Shown here: positions 14,760-23,585 of the stretch, in pieces | Position numbering within the stretch: the stretch's first letter is position 1 | Layout of the letters: the number at the start of each line of letters is the position of its first letter | Origin: Paracoccaceae bacterium | GTDB taxonomy: Bacteria; Pseudomonadota; Alphaproteobacteria; Rhodobacterales; Rhodobacteraceae | NCBI GenBank assembly: GCA_026417295.1 | Contig: JAOADN010000025.1 | Span: forward strand, 1-32,480 | Reading direction: 5' to 3' | Length of the DNA: 32,480 nt | Notes under the pieces: generated by a model | Database searches by the model: none | The model's input: only the letters and a program-made list of their open reading frames with translations | Told to the model about the DNA's origin: nothing | Made by a program: the position numbers and the translations under genes

Positions 14760-16804
14760 CCGCCGCCGGCGACGCCGCCGCGAAGGACGGCGCGCGGCGC
14801 AGGCTGCATGTCTACTCCGGCGGGTTCCTGACCGAGGCGCGGGTGCGCCGCATCCTGTCCCTTGCGGGCTACGACCTGCGCATCGGCATCCCGCCCGCGG
14901 ACGGCCTCGTCGGGGTCTGGGGCCAGAGCCCGACCGCCGCGCGGGGCGAGGCGGTCGCCGACCGTGCGGCAGCCCGGATCGTCCGCGTCGAGGACGCCTT
15001 CCTGCGCTCGATCCGCCCCGGCCGCGAGGCGGGCGGCCCGCCGCTCGGCCTGCTGATCGACGGGCGGGGGGTGCATTTCGATCCCTCGCAGCCTTCCGAG
15101 CTCGAGCACATCCTGGCCACCGCGCCGCTTGACGACAGCGCCGTCCTGTCGCGGGCCCGCGACGGGATCGAGCGGCTGAAGGCGGCCCACCTGTCGAAGT
15201 ACAACCTGCATGACCCCGCGATCGCGCCGCCGCCGCCCGGCTATGTCCTGGTGATCGACCAGACGCGCGGCGATGCCTCGGTCACCGCCTCGGGCGCGAC
15301 CGAGGCGACCTTCCGCGAGATGCTCGTCATGGCCCGGGAGGAACATCCCGGCGCGCGGATCGTCATCAGGGCCCATCCCGAGACGGTCGCGGGGCGGCGG
15401 CCCGGCTACTACGGCGACGGCCACGACCACGGGACCGTCAGCCTCTGCCGCGAACCCGTCTCGCCCTGGGCGCTGCTCGAGGGGGCGGTGGCGGTCTATA
15501 CCGTGTCCTCGCAGATGGGGTTCGAGGCCATCCTCGCCGGCCATCGCCCGCGGGTCTTCGGCCAGCCCTTCTATGCCGGCTGGGGCCTGACCGAGGACGA
15601 GCGTCCGGTCGCCCGGCGCCGGCGCCGGCTGACGCGCCCGCAGCTCTTCGCCGCGGCGATGATCCTGGCCCCTGTCTGGTACGATCCCTGCCGCGACCGG
15701 CTCTGCCCCTTCGAGGACGCGCTCGACCATCTCGAGGCGCAGGTCATGGCCTTCCGCGCCGACCGCCGCGGCCATGTGGCCGTCGGCATGCGGCTGTGGA
15801 AGCGCCCGCACCTGGCGCGCGCCTTCGGCACCGTGCGGCCGCTGCGCTTCGCCCCCGACCTGTCGCGCGGGCTGCGCCGGGCCGAGGCGGAGGGGCGCGA
15901 CCTCCTCGTCTGGGGGGACGACCCCGCTGGATCGGCGCCGGTGCTGGAAGGCATCCGCCTGCGCCGGGTCGAGGACGGCTTCCTGCGCTCGCGCGGGCTC
16001 GGCGCCGATCTCGTGCCGCCCCTCTCGCTGGTGGCCGACGATCTCGGCATGTATTACGACCCCTCGCGCGAGAGCCGGCTCGAGCGGCTGATCGCCGCCG
16101 GCTGCCCGCCCTGGGCCGAGGCGCGGGCCGAGCGCCTGATCGCCCGCATCGTCCGCGCCGGCCTGACCAAGTACACGCCCGAGGCCTCGCTCCTGCCCGA
16201 CCTGCCCGCGGGCCGGCGGATCCTGGTGCCCGGGCAGGTCGAGGACGATGCCTCGATCCGGCACGGCGCGCGGGCCGAGCGCACGAACCTTGCCGCCCTC
16301 GCCCGCGCCCGGCGCGAGAACCCGGGCGCCGTCATCCTCTACAAGCCCCACCCGGATGTCGAGGCCGGCCTGCGCCCGGGTTCGCTGGAAGAGGACGCGG
16401 CGCGGGAATCGGCCGACATGGTGCTGCGCGGGGTCAATCCCGCACAGATCATCGAGGCCGTCGACGAGGTCTGGACCATCACTTCGGGGCTCGGCTTCGA
16501 GGCGCTGATCCGCGGGCGGAAGGTGGTGACGCTGGGCGTGCCCTGGTATTCCGGCTGGGGCCTGACGCACGACCTCGCCCCGCAGCCGGCCCGGCGCAGG
16601 GCGCGCCCCACGCTGGCCGCGCTGGCCCATGCCGCGCTCGTCGCCTATCCGCGCTACGTCGACCCGGTCTCGGGGCTGGTCTGCCCGGTCGAGGTGGCGG
16701 TCGACCGCCTTGCCCGGCGCGACATACCCCGTCCCGGCCGGCCCAACCGCCTGCTCGCCAGGCTGCAGGGCGCGCTGGCCGGGCAGAGCTGGCTCTGGCG
16801 CTAG
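14756..16804 (+). CDS. kpsC: Capsule polysaccharide Kdo transferase KpsC-like (dual domain)
   Basis: KpsC extends the lipid-linked Kdo primer with alternating Kdo linkages through two glycosyltransferase modules. The 682 residues show two matching halves. The first has VEDAFLRSIRPG, HFDPSQPSELEHIL, QTRGDASVTASG, IRAHPETVAG and VSSQMGFEAILAG..RVFGQPFYAGWGLT. The second has VEDGFLRSRGLG, YYDPSRESRLERLI, GQVEDDASIRHGA, YKPHPDVEAG and TSGLGFEALIRG..VTLGVPWYSGWGLT. This internal repetition is diagnostic. The start overlaps the upstream lipoprotein gene by 4 bp. No ABC transporter (kpsMTE) or chain-building transferase is in the window, so these act with genes elsewhere. Confidence 0.93.
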   Translation: MTAAGDAAAKDGARRRLHVYSGGFLTEARVRRILSLAGYDLRIGIPPADGLVGVWGQSPTAARGEAVADRAAARIVRVEDAFLRSIRPGREAGGPPLGLLIDGRGVHFDPSQPSELEHILATAPLDDSAVLSRARDGIERLKAAHLSKYNLHDPAIAPPPPGYVLVIDQTRGDASVTASGATEATFREMLVMAREEHPGARIVIRAHPETVAGRRPGYYGDGHDHGTVSLCREPVSPWALLEGAVAVYTVSSQMGFEAILAGHRPRVFGQPFYAGWGLTEDERPVARRRRRLTRPQLFAAAMILAPVWYDPCRDRLCPFEDALDHLEAQVMAFRADRRGHVAVGMRLWKRPHLARAFGTVRPLRFAPDLSRGLRRAEAEGRDLLVWGDDPAGSAPVLEGIRLRRVEDGFLRSRGLGADLVPPLSLVADDLGMYYDPSRESRLERLIAAGCPPWAEARAERLIARIVRAGLTKYTPEASLLPDLPAGRRILVPGQVEDDASIRHGARAERTNLAALARARRENPGAVILYKPHPDVEAGLRPGSLEEDAARESADMVLRGVNPAQIIEAVDEVWTITSGLGFEALIRGRKVVTLGVPWYSGWGLTHDLAPQPARRRARPTLAALAHAALVAYPRYVDPVSGLVCPVEVAVDRLARRDIPRPGRPNRLLARLQGALAGQSWLWR

Positions 16805-16806
16805 GG

Positions 16807-16831
16807 CCGGAGGGGCCGCCTGCCCCTCCGG
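16807..16831. terminator. Hairpin between convergent kpsC and ribD
   Basis: CCGGAGGGGC (16807-16816) and GCCCCTCCGG (16822-16831) form a 10-bp stem with a 5-nt loop, immediately after the kpsC stop. It can act in both directions. There is no T tract on either side, and its stem is unrelated to the CCGCGCGCGCGG family. Confidence 0.65.
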
Positions 16832-16848
16832 ACCTCCCCGGGAGTATT

Positions 16849-17964
16849 TCAGCCAGGATGAAGGAGGCGGGTCCCGGTGCGGGTCCAGCGATGCATGACG
16901 TCCTCCCCGAGGACCGAGACCCACTCCAGGGCGAAGCGCGGCGCCGCCGCCAGGCGGTCGAGGCCGAGCGGGCCGAGGCCGGGCCGCGCCTCGGCCCCGA
17001 GGGCTAGGCCGGCCGAGAAGACGGCGATCGCGTCCACGAGGTCCGCCCGCAGCAGGCTGGCGGCGAGGGTTCCGCCGCCCTCGCAGAGGACGCGGGTCAG
17101 GCCGCGGGCGCCGAGCGCGGCCAGCATCGCGGCGGGATCGACGCCCTCCGGGCCGGCGGCCACCTCGACCGTCTCGGCGCCGCGCGCGCGCCAGGACGCC
17201 GCCGGCGCCCCTGGCCCGTGCACCAGCCAGAGCGGCGGCCCGCCCCTTGCCGAGGCGGCGAGCGCGCCGTCCGCCGGCAGGTCGAGCCCGGCCGAGGCGA
17301 CGATGCGCACCGGCTGGCGGGCGATGCCGATGTCGCGGATGGTGAGCAGGGGATCGTCGGCCCGTGCCGTGCCGCCGCCGACGAGGACGGCGTCATGGGT
17401 CGCCCGCATCAGGTGCACGGCGCGCCGCGCCGCCGGACCGGTGATCCACCGGCTCTCGCCCGCGGCCGTGGCGATGCGGACGTCGAGCGACAGGGCGAGC
17501 TTCAGCGTCACCAGCGGACGGCCCTGCGTCACGCGCAGCAGGAAGCCCGCCTGGAGGGCGCGCGCCTCGGCCTCGAGCAGGCCCACTTCGACCTCGATCC
17601 CGGCCGCGCGCAGCCTGGCATGGCCGCGCCCCGCCACCCGCGGGTCCGGGTCCTCGTGGGCGGTCACGACGCGCGCCACGCCGGCGGCGACCAGGGCATC
17701 GGCGCAGGGCGGTGTCTGCCCGTGATGCGCGCAGGGTTCGAGCGTGACATAGGCCGTGGCGCCGCGCGCGGCCGGCCCCGCCATGTCCAGGGCCACGGTT
17801 TCGGCATGGGGGCGCCCGCCGGGCTGCGTCCGGCCGCGCCCGACGACCCGGCCTTCGCGCACCAGGACGCAGCCGACCGCCGGATTGGGCCAGACCTGCC
17901 CCAGCCCCCGCCGGGCGAGGGTCAGCGCATGGGCCATGTGGCGGCGGTCGTCGGCCCCGGTCAC
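16849..17964 (-). CDS. ribD: Bifunctional riboflavin deaminase/reductase RibD
   Basis: RibD deaminates the product of GTP cyclohydrolase II and then reduces its ribosyl side chain, the second and third steps of riboflavin synthesis. The N-terminal deaminase has the zinc motif HAETVAL and [14 protein letters not shown]. The C-terminal reductase starts about residue 150 ([24 protein letters not shown]) and has [18 protein letters not shown] and [14 protein letters not shown]. The GTG at 17964 gives 371 residues and overlaps the nrdR stop (GTGA). The last codons and the stop lie in a short GGAGTATTT..CAGGATGAAG motif that I remember as recurring at gene ends in this bacterial group. Confidence 0.95.
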   Translation of the reverse strand: MTGADDRRHMAHALTLARRGLGQVWPNPAVGCVLVREGRVVGRGRTQPGGRPHAETVALDMAGPAARGATAYVTLEPCAHHGQTPPCADALVAAGVARVVTAHEDPDPRVAGRGHARLRAAGIEVEVGLLEAEARALQAGFLLRVTQGRPLVTLKLALSLDVRIATAAGESRWITGPAARRAVHLMRATHDAVLVGGGTARADDPLLTIRDIGIARQPVRIVASAGLDLPADGALAASARGGPPLWLVHGPGAPAASWRARGAETVEVAAGPEGVDPAAMLAALGARGLTRVLCEGGGTLAASLLRADLVDAIAVFSAGLALGAEARPGLGPLGLDRLAAAPRFALEWVSVLGEDVMHRWTRTGTRLLHPG

Positions 17965-18428
17965 TCCGCCTCGGGGCCCTGCGGGCGCAGCTCGGAGACG
18001 AACTTGTCGAAGTCGTCGGCGGCCTGGAAGTTCTTGTAGACGCTGGCGAAGCGGACATAGGCCACGGTATCGATCCGCGCCAGGCTCTCCATCACGATCT
18101 CGCCGATCACCTTCGAGGGGATGTCGGTCTCGCCCATGCTCTCGAGCCGGCGGACGATGCCGCTGATCATCTGGTCGATCCGCTCGGGCTCGATCGGGCG
18201 CTTCTGCATGGCGATCCTGATCGAGCGCTCGAGTTTCGAGCGGTCGAAATCCTCGCGCCGGCCCGAGGACTTGATGACGACGAGGTCGCGCAGCTGGACA
18301 CGCTCGTAGGTGGTGAAGCGCCCCCCGCAGGCCGGGCAGAAGCGGCGCCGCCGGATCGCCACATGGTCCTCGGCGGGACGCGAGTCCTTCACCTGCGTAT
18401 CGACGTTGCCGCAAAACGGACAGCGCAT
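17961..18428 (-). CDS. nrdR: Transcriptional repressor NrdR
   Basis: NrdR represses ribonucleotide reductase genes when dATP binds its ATP-cone. The 155-residue product starts [20 protein letters not shown]. Its zinc ribbon has CPFC (Cys3/6) and CPAC (Cys31/34), followed by FTTYE, and the ATP-cone begins [20 protein letters not shown]. Length and motifs are standard. It is translationally coupled to ribD, a pairing widespread in bacteria. Its usual partner glyA is not upstream here; instead the dodecin gene is divergent, 224 bp away. Confidence 0.96.
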   Translation of the reverse strand: MRCPFCGNVDTQVKDSRPAEDHVAIRRRRFCPACGGRFTTYERVQLRDLVVIKSSGRREDFDRSKLERSIRIAMQKRPIEPERIDQMISGIVRRLESMGETDIPSKVIGEIVMESLARIDTVAYVRFASVYKNFQAADDFDKFVSELRPQGPEAE

Positions 18429-18652
18429 GCCCTTCCCCTTGTTCCGGTCCCGCCCCCAGCGCCGGGGCCTTCCCCGGTTCTTTTCGCGAGGACTATAGGG
18501 GCGCGCCAAGGGCTTGGGTAGGGGCGCGCCCCCTGCACCATATCGCGTGGGCCGGATCGTGGCGGACGTGCAACCAGGCGTGATCCGGGTCGGGCTTTGC
18601 TTCCGCCTGCCGGCATGCGAGACTCTGCCCCCTGCCGCAAGGGAGCACGGCC

Positions 18653-18856
18653 ATGAGCGTCGCACGCGTCACCGAGATTTCCGCCACCTCCGACAAGAGC
18701 TTCAAGGATGCCATCGAGGCCGGCATCGCCCGCGCGAACAAGACCCTGCGCGGGGTCACCGGCGCCTGGGTCAAGGAGCAGAAGGTGACGGTCGAGAAGG
18801 GCAGGGTGACGGGCTATCAGGTCAACATGATGGTGACCTTCGTCCTCGACGACTGA
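18653..18856 (+). CDS. Dodecin flavin-binding protein
   Basis: Dodecins are small proteins that assemble into hollow 12-mers and hold riboflavin or FMN/FAD, buffering free flavin. The 67-residue product fits: [20 protein letters not shown], then [20 protein letters not shown] with the conserved Trp that stacks on the flavin and the conserved Gln, and VTFVLDD at the end. The ATG follows an AAGGGAG ribosome site. Its position beside ribD-nrdR fits a role in storing the product of the neighbouring pathway. It has its own promoter region, shared divergently with nrdR. Confidence 0.93.
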   Translation: MSVARVTEISATSDKSFKDAIEAGIARANKTLRGVTGAWVKEQKVTVEKGRVTGYQVNMMVTFVLDD

Positions 18857-18980
18857 CGGCCCCGGCAGGGTTCCGCCGCCGGGGGAAGCTGTCGCGCGAC
18901 GGCCGCGGAGAAGCGGCCTGCGCGGAGGACCCGCGTTGCCGCGCGACCGGGCGGCGCCCCGTGCCCCTCCCCGGCCCGTC

Positions 18981-19367
18981 TCAGCCCGGATCGAGCCGCG
19001 GCTCCAGGCACAGCGCGCGCGCATGGGCGGCGCTCAGGCCGCGGTCTGGGCTGCCGGTGACGAGCAGGCCGGGCTCCACCGCGGCCTCGGCCGTCAGCGC
19101 GAAGGCGACGGCGCCGCCCCGCGGGCGCGGCACGGGCGAGGTGCGGTAGACGCGCGTCGAAGGCGGCAGTCCGAGGCCCCGGATGACGTAGTCGCCGGCC
19201 GCGCACCAGAAGGCCGACGGGGCCGACTCCCCCCGCCAAGGCACCGCAAATCCGTCCCCGCCCGAAGGGTCCACGACCAGGCCGTTTGTCGCGGTGAAGG
19301 CCTGGGCGGGCGTGCCGGCCGCCAGCGCGGTCGCCAGGATTGCGGCGGTTGCAAGGGTGCGGGGCAT
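18981..19367 (-). CDS. Conserved hypothetical secreted protein
   Basis: The 128-residue product has a clear signal peptide (about 23 residues, cut near AQA-FTA). The mature part begins FTATNGLVVDPSG and contains SAFWCAAGDYVIRGLGL and RVYRTSPVPRP. The two cysteines in the mature part, one in FWCAAGDY and one near the C-terminus (ARALCLEP), could form a disulfide in the periplasm. I recall similar small secreted proteins in Rhodobacterales but no known function. It appears to be a single gene on the minus strand. Confidence 0.75.
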   Translation of the reverse strand: MPRTLATAAILATALAAGTPAQAFTATNGLVVDPSGGDGFAVPWRGESAPSAFWCAAGDYVIRGLGLPPSTRVYRTSPVPRPRGGAVAFALTAEAAVEPGLLVTGSPDRGLSAAHARALCLEPRLDPG

Positions 19368-19465
19368 CTCGGCCTCCTCTGCTGCCTGGTCTTCGTTGAC
19401 TGCTCTGCGGCAAGGCTAGCGCGGGCGGGGCCGGGAAGGAAGGGACGACGGCTCCGCGCCCGGCC

Positions 19466-22243
19466 TCAGGCCGCGAGGGCGCGGGCCATGGCGTCGGCGA
19501 TCATCACGGCGCCCTCGCCCTCGATCATCCGCAGGTGGTCGCCCCGGACATCGGTGACGGCGATGCGCGCGGGGTCGGCAAAGCCGTCCCAGCCGAAGGA
19601 GGGCAGGCGCGCCATCATCTCGCGCTGCACGCCGTTCATCGGCTCGCCGCGGATGAGCAGCAGGGGGGCGGCCACGGGACCGCCCGCGTAATGCGCCGCC
19701 GCGCGCAGCCAGTCCTGTTCGGACTTCATCTGCATCGCGTAGGCCGGCCAGAAGGGACGCAGCCCCCGCAGGACCGGACCGCGGACCAGGGTCTTGCGCA
19801 GGAAGGCGCCCAGGCGCTCGCCGAAATGCCACAGGCCGCGCTCGCGCAGCAGCGCCAGTTCGCGGGCCAGGCGGCGGCCGCCGCCGGACGGGTCGGCCGG
19901 GGTCTCGGAGACGCCCGGCGCGTAGGAATCGAGGATGACCAGATGGGCCACCCGCTCTCCGGCCGCCTCGAGCTGCCGGGTGATCTCGAGCGCGGTGAAG
20001 GCGCCGCCCGAATAGCCGGCGATCACGTAGGGGCCGGTCGGCTGGCGGGCCCTGATCCAGGTGATGTGGTCGGCCGCCATCGCCTCGATCGTCGGCAGCG
20101 GGTCATGGCCCATCACGCCGCGGGTCTGCAACCCGATCACCGGCCGCGTCTGCCCGATGAGCCGGCCGAGGTGATAGAGGTTGTTGACGTTCCCGCCCAC
20201 GCCGCCGGCCACGAAGACCGGAAGCCCCGCCCCCCGGGCCGGGCCCGCATGGATCACCGTCGTCGTGTCCCAGGGATCGCTCGCGGTGACCGGCAGGCGG
20301 AAGGCGACCCTGGGCGCGGCGCGCTCGCGGTCCACGAAGGCCGACAGGTCGCGCACCGTCGGGTGCTGCAGGAGCACCGCGATCGGGCAGTCCAGGCCGA
20401 AGGTCCGGCGGATGCGCGTGAACAGCCGGACCGCCACCAGCGAATTGCCGCCGAGATCGAAGAAGTTCGAGTCCCGCCCGATCCGGGGCAGGCCCAGCAC
20501 GTCCAGCCAGATCCCCATCATCTCGGCCTCGGTCGGGGTCTCCGGCCCGGCCAGCCGGCCGGCCACGGCCGGGCGCGGCCGCGCGGCCAGGGCCGGCCGG
20601 TCCAGCTTGCCGTTGGGGTTCAGCGGCAGCGCCGGCAGGATCTCGATCCAGTCCGGCATCATGTAGTCGGGCAGGTGGGCGGCCAGGCCCTGGCGCAGAA
20701 CCTCGGGGGCGGCGGTGGCGCCGTCCTCCAGCACCACGAAACCGGCCAGGTGACCCTCGCCCTCGCCGTCCCGGCGGAAGGCGACGGCCGCCTCGGCAAC
20801 GCCGGGCAGTCCGGCAAGCGCGTGCTCCACGTCGCCCAGTTCCACCCTGTGGCCGCGCACCTTCACCTGGTCGTCGGCCCGCCCGCGGAACAACAGCCGC
20901 CCGTCGGGCAGGGCCGCCACAAGATCGCCGGTCTGGAACATGCGTGCGCCCGGCCGGGCATTGAACGGGTCGGGAAGGAAACGCGCCGCCGTCCTGTCGG
21001 GCGCGCGGTGATAGCCTGCCGCCAGCACCTCGCCGCCGACGAAGAGCTGCCCCGTCTCGCCCTCGGGCACGGGGTTCATGTCCTCGTCCAGGATGTAGAG
21101 GCGCACGTTGTCGATCGCCCGCCCGATCGGCACCTCGTCGCCCTCGACCTCCTCCACCAGCTCGTAGGTCACGTCGGCCGCCACTTCCGAGGAGCCGTAG
21201 ATGTTCATCAGCGCCACGCCCGGCGCCGCGGCCAGGAAGCGCCGCGCCAGCTCGGCGGGCAGCTTCTCGCCGCTCACCGAGACCAGCCAGACCGCCGGCG
21301 CCACGGCGCGGAAGTCGATTTCGGCATCGAGGATCGCGCGCAGCAGCGAAGGCACGACCAGCAGGCGGGTCACGCCCGCCCGGCCGAGCGTCGCCATCAT
21401 CCGCACCGGGTCGGCCACGTGTGCGGGATCGATGATGACAAGCGGAATGCCCGCCATCAGCGGCCCGAACATCTCCCAGACGCTGTCAACGAAGGAGATC
21501 GGCGTCTTCTGGCACATCACCTCGCCCGCGCGGAAGGGAAAGGCGCGATACATCCAGTTCAGGCGGTTCACCGTCGCGCGGTGGGTGCCGACGACGCCCT
21601 TGGGCTTGCCGGTCGAGCCCGAAGTGTAGGTGACATAGAGCGGCGCGCGCGGATCGACCGGCGCCCGTGCAGACACCGCGGCGGCGGGGGCGAGGGTGGC
21701 GACGTCCAGCAGGCCGGGCAGGCCGAAGCGGTTGCCCAGCGCCTCCGTCGACAGGATCACCTCCACGCCGCTGTCCTCGACGATGTAGCGCAGCCGCTCG
21801 GCCGGGTTGCCCGGATCGAGGGGCACATAGGCCGCCCCCAGGCGAATCACGCCCAGCAGGGCGGCGATCAGGTCCGGACCGCGGGTCAGGCAGACGCCGA
21901 CGATGTCGCCCGCGCCGACGCCGCGCCGTTCCAGGGCCAGGGCCACGGCCTCGGCGCAGAGGTCGAGCTCGCCGAAGGTGATCCGCCGCTCGCCATGGAT
22001 CAGCGCGACCTCGCCGCGGCCCGCGCGCACCCTGTCGGCAAAGAGCGAAGCCAGCGAGACTCCTTCGGGAATCGGCACGACCGGGCCGTAAAGGGCCGGG
22101 GCGTCCCGCACCGTGCCGGCGCGGGCAAGCGCGCTGCCCGGGCCCCTGCGGACAGCCGGCCCGCCGGACGGATGCAGCGCCCCGGCGGGCGCGGCGCCCG
22201 CCGCCCCGTGCCGCAGCGCGGCCCTGTCGTGCCTGTCGGACAT
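19466..22243 (-). CDS. Single-module NRPS-like protein: adenylation, carrier and thioesterase domains
   Basis: The 925 residues give an A-T-TE order with no condensation domain. The adenylation domain (about 60-555) has YTSGSTGKPKGV (206-217), NIYGSSE (347-353), FQTGD, DDQVKVRGHRVE and NPNGKLD with Lys546. The carrier domain has DLGGNSL with the pantetheine Ser601. The thioesterase has GYSGG with Ser745, Asp772 and His903. The protein should activate one acid, tether it and release it, perhaps as a dimer, ester or amide. In the A4 motif the order is SFVDSVWEM, so Val252 sits where Asp normally binds the alpha-amino group. This points to a beta-amino acid or a non-amino acid substrate. The start ATG follows GGGAGGG. 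No tailoring genes adjoin it. Confidence 0.88.
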   Translation of the reverse strand: MSDRHDRAALRHGAAGAAPAGALHPSGGPAVRRGPGSALARAGTVRDAPALYGPVVPIPEGVSLASLFADRVRAGRGEVALIHGERRITFGELDLCAEAVALALERRGVGAGDIVGVCLTRGPDLIAALLGVIRLGAAYVPLDPGNPAERLRYIVEDSGVEVILSTEALGNRFGLPGLLDVATLAPAAAVSARAPVDPRAPLYVTYTSGSTGKPKGVVGTHRATVNRLNWMYRAFPFRAGEVMCQKTPISFVDSVWEMFGPLMAGIPLVIIDPAHVADPVRMMATLGRAGVTRLLVVPSLLRAILDAEIDFRAVAPAVWLVSVSGEKLPAELARRFLAAAPGVALMNIYGSSEVAADVTYELVEEVEGDEVPIGRAIDNVRLYILDEDMNPVPEGETGQLFVGGEVLAAGYHRAPDRTAARFLPDPFNARPGARMFQTGDLVAALPDGRLLFRGRADDQVKVRGHRVELGDVEHALAGLPGVAEAAVAFRRDGEGEGHLAGFVVLEDGATAAPEVLRQGLAAHLPDYMMPDWIEILPALPLNPNGKLDRPALAARPRPAVAGRLAGPETPTEAEMMGIWLDVLGLPRIGRDSNFFDLGGNSLVAVRLFTRIRRTFGLDCPIAVLLQHPTVRDLSAFVDRERAAPRVAFRLPVTASDPWDTTTVIHAGPARGAGLPVFVAGGVGGNVNNLYHLGRLIGQTRPVIGLQTRGVMGHDPLPTIEAMAADHITWIRARQPTGPYVIAGYSGGAFTALEITRQLEAAGERVAHLVILDSYAPGVSETPADPSGGGRRLARELALLRERGLWHFGERLGAFLRKTLVRGPVLRGLRPFWPAYAMQMKSEQDWLRAAAHYAGGPVAAPLLLIRGEPMNGVQREMMARLPSFGWDGFADPARIAVTDVRGDHLRMIEGEGAVMIADAMARALAA

Positions 22244-22437
22244 CCGGTCGAACCCTCCCGCCCGGACCTGTTAACACACCGCCCCCGGCGACCAATGTAA
22301 GGACCCCGCGGGCCGTGGCAACCGTTGTTCGTGCCTCAGGGAAACGGTGCGCCCGCGGCGGCCCGATTGTCGCGCCTCCGGCCACGGCACGGCGGCCAGG
22401 GCCCTGCGGCCAGGCCTTTGCGGCCCGGCCGTGCGGC

Positions 22438-22905
22438 CTAGGCCGTAAGCGGCGGGCCGAAGCGCGCGATCATCCTGTCGCGGATCTGGTCGCGCGTCTG
22501 CCTGTAGGCCTGGAGCTTCGCCTCGCGCCCCTCGCCGATCCCGGTCGGATCGAGGATGGGCCAGTACTCGACCTTGAGGTGATAGTAGCGGGTCAGCTCC
22601 AGGGCCTGCCGCTGGCTTGCCGGAGACAGGGCGATCACCAGGTCGAACTGCGACAGGTCGTCGCCCCAGTTGGTCATCTCCTCGAAGGACCGGCTGCGGT
22701 GACGCGAGAGTTCGACCCCGATCTCCTTGCAGACGGCGATCGAGAAGCCGTCGATCTCCATGTCGTTGCGCACGCCGGCGGACTGGACATAGGCGGCGGT
22801 GCCGTAGAACTTCTTCATCATGCCCTCGGCCATGGGCGAGCGCACGGCATTGTGGTCGCAGCAGAACAGCACCGCCGAAGGGAACCCGGAGGAGGTCGCG
22901 CCCAC
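22438..22905 (-). CDS. Low-molecular-weight phosphatase / ArsC-like protein
   Basis: The 155-residue product carries the catalytic loop CDHNAVRS (C-x5-R-S) near the N-terminus in VLFCCDHNAVRSPMAEG, and the general-acid Asp-Pro in WPILDPTG. It therefore belongs to the LMW protein tyrosine phosphatase / arsenate reductase fold. The context (murA-hisD operon end, no ars genes) gives no support for arsenate reduction; protein or small-molecule dephosphorylation is equally possible. The GTG at 22905 overlaps no gene but lies 3 nt after the UPF0262 stop, which implies coupled translation. The start is less certain than the domain assignment. Confidence 0.85.
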   Translation of the reverse strand: MGATSSGFPSAVLFCCDHNAVRSPMAEGMMKKFYGTAAYVQSAGVRNDMEIDGFSIAVCKEIGVELSRHRSRSFEEMTNWGDDLSQFDLVIALSPASQRQALELTRYYHLKVEYWPILDPTGIGEGREAKLQAYRQTRDQIRDRMIARFGPPLTA

Positions 22906-22907
22906 GC

Positions 22908-23384
22908 CTAGCCCCAGTGCAGGACGCAGATCAGCGTGAACAGCCGCCGCGCCGTGTCGATGTCCAGTTCGGCCTTGCCGCCCAGCCGTTCCTGCAGCGT
23001 GCGGGCGCCCTCGTTGTGGATGCCCCGGCGGGCCATGTCGATCGCCTCGATCTGGCTCGGGGGCAGGCGCTTGACGGCCTCGAAATAGCTCTCGCAGATC
23101 TGGAAGTAGTCCTTGACGACCTGGCGGAAGGGGCCGAGCGACAGGTGGAAGGACGTCAGCGGGTCGCGCGAATCCGTCCCGATGTCGAAGACGAGCCGGC
23201 CGTCGCGGATCGACAGCGCCAGCGTGTAGGGGCCGGGATGGGCGGGGTGGCCGGGCCGGGCGGCCAGCCGGAAGTCGTTGTCCTCGAGCAGGTCGAAGAT
23301 CGCGACCTTGCGCTCCTGCTCGATCTCGGGCGTGGGGGGCGGCAGGCCCCGGTCGTCGATCTCGATGCGGCAAATGCGGGTCAT
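22908..23384 (-). CDS. UPF0262 family protein
   Basis: The 158-residue protein matches my memory of the alphaproteobacterial UPF0262 family: ICRIEIDDRGLPPPTPEIEQ, ERKVAIFDLLEDNDF, FHLSLGPFRQVVKDYFQICE and then IDMARRGIHNEGARTLQERL. It is soluble, with no signal peptide. The function is unknown. It sits between hisD and the phosphatase gene, as in related genomes. The ATG at 23384 is where similarity begins. Confidence 0.88.
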   Translation of the reverse strand: MTRICRIEIDDRGLPPPTPEIEQERKVAIFDLLEDNDFRLAARPGHPAHPGPYTLALSIRDGRLVFDIGTDSRDPLTSFHLSLGPFRQVVKDYFQICESYFEAVKRLPPSQIEAIDMARRGIHNEGARTLQERLGGKAELDIDTARRLFTLICVLHWG

Positions 23385-23510
23385 GGCCGGCCCCGGAGGA
23401 TCATCCGGCGCTGTGATGCCCGAGGGGGGGCGGGCTGGCAAGGGTGGAGGCGCGCGCCGGCCGGCGCGGCCTGCCCGGCGGGGCGGCCCCGCGCCCGCGG
23501 CCGGGCGCGC

Positions 23511-23585
23511 CAGCCCCTCGGCCCCCGGCCCCTCGGGCCTCCTGCCCTTCGACCCTTCAGCCCCTCGGCCCTTCAGCCGTTCAGC
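23511..23585 (-). repeat. Degenerate purine-rich tandem repeat at the hisD 3' end
   Basis: On the minus strand the stretch reads as imperfect 8-11 nt units of the type CTGAAGGGC, CGAGGGGC and CGAAGGGC. They begin at the hisD stop codon and run into the hisD-UPF0262 gap. The remaining gap to 23384 holds no gene. Such strand-asymmetric repeats can vary in copy number. Confidence 0.6.

Noticed and set aside
22438-22905. Arsenate resistance function
   Set aside because: The ArsC/LMW-phosphatase fold is clear, but there is no ars regulator or efflux gene nearby and the gene ends a murA-hisD row.
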